Of a stretch of 64,000 nt of DNA, positions 60,554 to 64,000 are shown in pieces. The notes below the pieces were generated by a model that was not told where the DNA came from, ran no database searches, and saw only the letters and a list, made by a program, of their open reading frames with translations. Position numbers and translations under genes: made by a program. Every line of letters begins with the position of its first letter. Position 1 is the stretch's first letter. The stretch is from Faecalimonas umbilicata. Its GTDB lineage: Bacteria > Bacillota > Clostridia > Lachnospirales > Lachnospiraceae. The stretch covers positions 62,001-126,000 of the forward strand of contig NZ_SLZV01000005.1 of assembly GCF_004346095.1 (NCBI RefSeq), in the 5' to 3' direction.

Positions 60554-61724
60554 GTTCCTTTTCCTCTTTCTTCTCGAACACTGTGATATTTTTCTTTCTC
60601 AATCTTTCATACACATATCCTCTGAACAATGTATAGATCACAGAAACCATCGGGATAAAGATCAGCATTCCTACAAGTCCCATCAGACTTCCTCCAAGAC
60701 TGACTGCAACAAGCACCCACATGGAAGGAAGGCCTACAGATCCTCCAACAACGTGCGGATAGATCAGATTTCCCTCCACCTGCTGTAAGACTAAGAATAA
60801 GACTATAAAACCGATCGCCTGCATTGGGTTGACCATCAGAATTAGAAATGTACCGATCACACATCCGATAAACGCCCCAAAAATCGGGATCAAAGCTGTA
60901 AATGCGATTAACACACCGATCAACAGTGCATATGGCATTCTCAGAATACTCATGCTGATAAAGAACATTGTTCCTAAAATAACCGCTTCCATACACTGCC
61001 CGGTAAGGAAATTGGAAAATGTCCGGTAAGTCAGTGAACAAATATCAAGAACAGTACTAACCTTTTTCTCCGGCAAAAATGCATACAGCACCTTCTGGAT
61101 CTGAACTGTCAGCTTCTTTTTCTGAAGTAGGATATAACATGCAAATACCGCTGAAATAAAGAATGTTGTCAATCCACTGACAATACTTTTTGCCGCTGCA
61201 AAAGTTGTATTTAAGACACTTCCTGCTCCATTTCTGAGAAAATCAATTCCGCCTTGGATCATCTTATCCCAGTCAAACTCCATCGTCTCAATCCACTCGA
61301 TGATTCCCGTATTATTTTGAAATAAATCTTCTGCCCACAGCTCAAGCTTCGGTATAAATACCTGAATGCTTTCTCCCAGCATTAAAATTGTTTTTCCTAG
61401 CTGCGGAAATACAACGAAGATTACAACAAAGATAATACCAAGTACAAGCATAATCGACAAGACTAAACTACACGGTTTCTTGATTTTCTGCACAATCTTG
61501 TTATTCTTTGCCCATTGATTGGAGAAAAATACTTTCTCCATAAAATTCATCGGAACATTTAGTATGAATGCGATCGCACCTCCCAAAATAAATGGAAAAG
61601 CAATGCTAAACAAAAAATGAACCGCATCCAGAACAATTTCATACTTCCACAGACCGATCACGATCAACGCTGTGAAAAGGATCAGTCCGCGGATTTTTTT
61701 GATTGATTCGTTATTTAAGTTCAT
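60531..61724 (-). CDS. AI-2E family permease
   Basis: A 397-residue polytopic membrane protein with the AI-2E family layout: N-terminal helices (LILFTALIVIGLWKYEIVL, FILGGAIAFILNVPM), a soluble mid-section, then a C-terminal bundle with MPYALLIGVLIAFTALIPIFG and the VEGNLIYPHVVGGSVGLPS motif. The tail is acidic (KKEEKEHGTETEE). Substrate unknown. GGGGG precedes the ATG, 11 bases after the P-type ATPase stop, so both are one transcript. Confidence 0.85.
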   Translation of the reverse strand: MNLNNESIKKIRGLILFTALIVIGLWKYEIVLDAVHFLFSIAFPFILGGAIAFILNVPMNFMEKVFFSNQWAKNNKIVQKIKKPCSLVLSIMLVLGIIFVVIFVVFPQLGKTILMLGESIQVFIPKLELWAEDLFQNNTGIIEWIETMEFDWDKMIQGGIDFLRNGAGSVLNTTFAAAKSIVSGLTTFFISAVFACYILLQKKKLTVQIQKVLYAFLPEKKVSTVLDICSLTYRTFSNFLTGQCMEAVILGTMFFISMSILRMPYALLIGVLIAFTALIPIFGAFIGCVIGTFLILMVNPMQAIGFIVLFLVLQQVEGNLIYPHVVGGSVGLPSMWVLVAVSLGGSLMGLVGMLIFIPMVSVIYTLFRGYVYERLRKKNITVFEKKEEKEHGTETEE

Positions 61725-61735
61725 TGAACCCCCTT

Positions 61736-64000
61736 CTATTTCTTACGGAAGCATTTTAATAACTGAATGATCGGAAGGTTTGCAGCTGCAAGACCATATA
61801 CGATCAGTAACTGCTGGATGGTCAATGTAGATACTTTAAATACAGAGTGCAGTGCCGGAATCATCAGTACACTTGTAATCAATACTAATCCGAGAAGGAA
61901 TGCCCCGATCAGATAAATATTGTTCCACATTTTTTTCTTAAAGAGAACCGGTCTGTCTGATTTACAGTTAAATCCATGAACAAGTCTTGCTGTACAAAGA
62001 GTACCAAATGCCATTGTACTTGCAAGCACTGCATCGCCACCCTTGAATCCAATTAAAAATGCGATCATTGTTGTTACACCGATAGAAAGACCTTCTGTTG
62101 CAATCTTAATCAGAAAATCTTTTGTCAGAATAGATTCGTTCATCGGACGAGGTTTTTCATTCATGACATCTTTTGTATGTGGTTCCAGACCAAGTGCAAT
62201 TGCCGGAAGGCTATCTGTCAGCAAGTTGATAAACAATAAGTGTACCGGTGCAAATGGAACCGGAAGACCTGCGATAGATGCATACAATACCGCAAGGATT
62301 GCACCAAAGTTACCGGATAACAGGAACTGGATGGAACCTTTGATATTTTTATAGACATTACGTCCGTTTTCTACTGCCTTAATAATTGTTGCAAAGTTAT
62401 CGTCTGTCAGTACCATAGATGCTGCATCTTTGGAAACTTCACTTCCTGTGATTCCCATTGCAACACCAATATCCGCCTGCTTTAATGCAGGGGCATCGTT
62501 GACACCGTCACCTGTCATAGATACGATATTTCCTTTTTCCTGCCATGCGCGCACAATACGGATTTTATGTTCCGGTGAAACTCGTGCATATACTGACACA
62601 TGCTCTACAAAATCTTTTAACTCTTCATCCGATAAATTATCAATCTCCGCACCTTCACATGCCTCTGATTCGTCTTTTAAAATACCAATTCTCTTAGCGA
62701 TCGCTGCCGCTGTCACCTTGTGGTCACCTGTGATCATAATTGGCTTGATTCCTGCGCGGATACATTCTGCAACCGCATCTGCAGATTCTACTCGCGGCGG
62801 ATCCATCATAGAGATCAGACCAAGGAAGATCAGATCGTTTTCATCTTCCAGGCAAAGATCTCTTTCATCTTCCATCTTCTTATATGCAAATGCAAGCACA
62901 CGAAGTCCGCCTCTTGAAAATTCCTGGTTCTGTGCTTCGATCGCTGCTTTGTCAGCATCTGTGATCGGGCAGACACCATCTCCCTTTTGAATATAAGCCA
63001 TACGGTTTAAGAGTACATCTACTGCACCCTTTGTGATCATGACACGCTCTCCGTCCATCTCATTGACAGTGGACATTAATTTTCTGTCACTGTCAAACGG
63101 AATCTCTGTCTTTCTCGGATAGGCTTCTCTGACATCCATTGTCCCTACTCCAAGTCTTGTTCCGATATTGATCAGAGCTGTCTCTGTCGGGTCACCGATT
63201 TCCATACCATCTACGTTTGTAGAGTCATTACAGAGAATACTGTAATCCAACAGCTGTCTTTGCTCTTTCTTCTGAATATCGATCTCGGCTGCCGGAATTC
63301 TCTTTTCGTTTACATAATAATCTTCTACTGTCATCTTATTCTGTGTCAGAGTACCTGTCTTATCCGAACAGATGATAGATACACTTCCAAGTCCTTCTAC
63401 AGCCTGAAGCTTACGGATGATCGCATGTTCTTTTGCCATCTTCTGTGTACCAAAGGAAAGAACGATCGTCACGATAGAGCTTAATGCCTCTGGGATTGCC
63501 GCTACTGCAAGGGCAACTGCAAAGAGGAATGCATCTCCGATAGAATCTCCGCGGAATACATTGATTCCAAATAAAATACCACAGAAAATTAAAATAATGA
63601 TAGATAATTTCTGTCCAAACTGATCTAAGTTGATCTGAAGCGGAGTACGTTTCTCAGAAGTTGTTTTCAACAATGTTGCGATCTTACCAACCTCCGTCTC
63701 CATACCGATTCCGGTTACAAGGAAAGAACCTCTTCCGTAAGTGACAAAGCTTCCTGAGAATACCATGTTTGTCTGGTCTCCAAGTGGAACTTCTCCAGAA
63801 ATCACTTCATCTGACTTTTCTACACCAAGACTTTCACCTGTAAGGGCGCTCTCGTCAATTTTCAAGCTTGCATTCTGAAGAATACGTCCGTCTGCCGGCA
63901 CATAGTCTCCGGCTTCCAGCATAACTTCATCACCAACGGTTAATTCTACCGAAGGAATCTGGATCACATTTCCATTACGAAGTACCTTCGCTGTCGGACC
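61736..64000 (-). CDS. P-type cation ATPase, calcium-type (N-terminus cut by window edge)
   Basis: The visible 754 residues begin inside the actuator domain and continue to the C-terminus. Motifs: TGES, the aspartyl-phosphate site CSDKTGTLTQNKM, MITKGAVDVLL for nucleotide binding, and MTGDGVNDAPALKQADIGVAMG. C-terminal membrane helices include VHLLFINLLTDSLPAIALGLE, typical of P2A/P2B calcium pumps, and the family ending is present. About 130-150 residues are missing beyond the right edge. It likely exports Ca or a related cation, and leads the gene run down to MoxR. Confidence 0.9.
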   Translation of the reverse strand, partial: GPTAKVLRNGNVIQIPSVELTVGDEVMLEAGDYVPADGRILQNASLKIDESALTGESLGVEKSDEVISGEVPLGDQTNMVFSGSFVTYGRGSFLVTGIGMETEVGKIATLLKTTSEKRTPLQINLDQFGQKLSIIILIFCGILFGINVFRGDSIGDAFLFAVALAVAAIPEALSSIVTIVLSFGTQKMAKEHAIIRKLQAVEGLGSVSIICSDKTGTLTQNKMTVEDYYVNEKRIPAAEIDIQKKEQRQLLDYSILCNDSTNVDGMEIGDPTETALINIGTRLGVGTMDVREAYPRKTEIPFDSDRKLMSTVNEMDGERVMITKGAVDVLLNRMAYIQKGDGVCPITDADKAAIEAQNQEFSRGGLRVLAFAYKKMEDERDLCLEDENDLIFLGLISMMDPPRVESADAVAECIRAGIKPIMITGDHKVTAAAIAKRIGILKDESEACEGAEIDNLSDEELKDFVEHVSVYARVSPEHKIRIVRAWQEKGNIVSMTGDGVNDAPALKQADIGVAMGITGSEVSKDAASMVLTDDNFATIIKAVENGRNVYKNIKGSIQFLLSGNFGAILAVLYASIAGLPVPFAPVHLLFINLLTDSLPAIALGLEPHTKDVMNEKPRPMNESILTKDFLIKIATEGLSIGVTTMIAFLIGFKGGDAVLASTMAFGTLCTARLVHGFNCKSDRPVLFKKKMWNNIYLIGAFLLGLVLITSVLMIPALHSVFKVSTLTIQQLLIVYGLAAANLPIIQLLKCFRKK

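Overview
The window looks like a chromosomal segment of a spore-forming, AT-rich, low-GC Gram-positive of class Clostridia, most likely family Lachnospiraceae. The reasons are the gene set (CotS-like coat protein, SpoVG, SpmA/SpmB, YtvI-like permease, GlgC/GlgD pair, DnaD plus DnaI-like loader, archaeal-type ProRS), two T-box leaders, strong AGGAGG ribosome sites and standard TTGACA/TATAAT promoters. No rRNA, tRNA, CRISPR array, prophage or intact insertion sequence was found. Most genes are on the minus strand. The left and right ends cut a CotS-like gene and a P-type ATPase.

Left third (1-20 kb): mostly housekeeping. On the minus strand are tRNA maturation and charging (cca, T-box-controlled proS, asnS), an RluA pseudouridine synthase, the glgC-glgD-spoVG operon, a membrane SbcC-like/SbcD-like pair (YhaN/YhaO type) and a VanR/VanS-like two-component pair. 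On the plus strand, murC is followed by a dense DnaA-box cluster and then a dnaD-dnaI-prs-like operon.

Middle (20-42 kb): accessory and metabolic genes. There is a tiny holin-like type I toxin, queT with a preQ1-type leader, a two-component operon that also carries a methyltransferase and a large exported protein with a dead C39-like domain, and a decayed sugar-binding lipoprotein beside an alpha-glucosidase and an AraC regulator. Next to these is a candidate small RNA with an exposed run of seven C. Further on are a kinase-like protein behind a small leader ORF, citrate synthase, an AIM24-family protein, tatD-rsmA, diaminopimelate dehydrogenase and T-box-controlled metG.

Right third (42.7-64 kb): two systems stand out. 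One (42.7-52.3 kb) is a five-gene signalling and surface operon: an exported pseudo-trypsin joined through one membrane helix to a cytosolic FHA domain, a PP2C phosphatase, a transmembrane Ser/Thr kinase, a small membrane protein and a 1717-residue surface protein of Ig-like repeats. The other (56.7-64 kb) is a P-type ATPase, AI-2E-type permease, leucine-rich-repeat protein, VWA protein and MoxR ATPase gene run. Between them lie a DUF885 metallopeptidase lipoprotein, a DUF4474 protein and spmA/spmB, which are split by a small ribbon-helix-helix regulator that is probably self-repressed.

Functions rest on motifs read by eye; no database search was possible.
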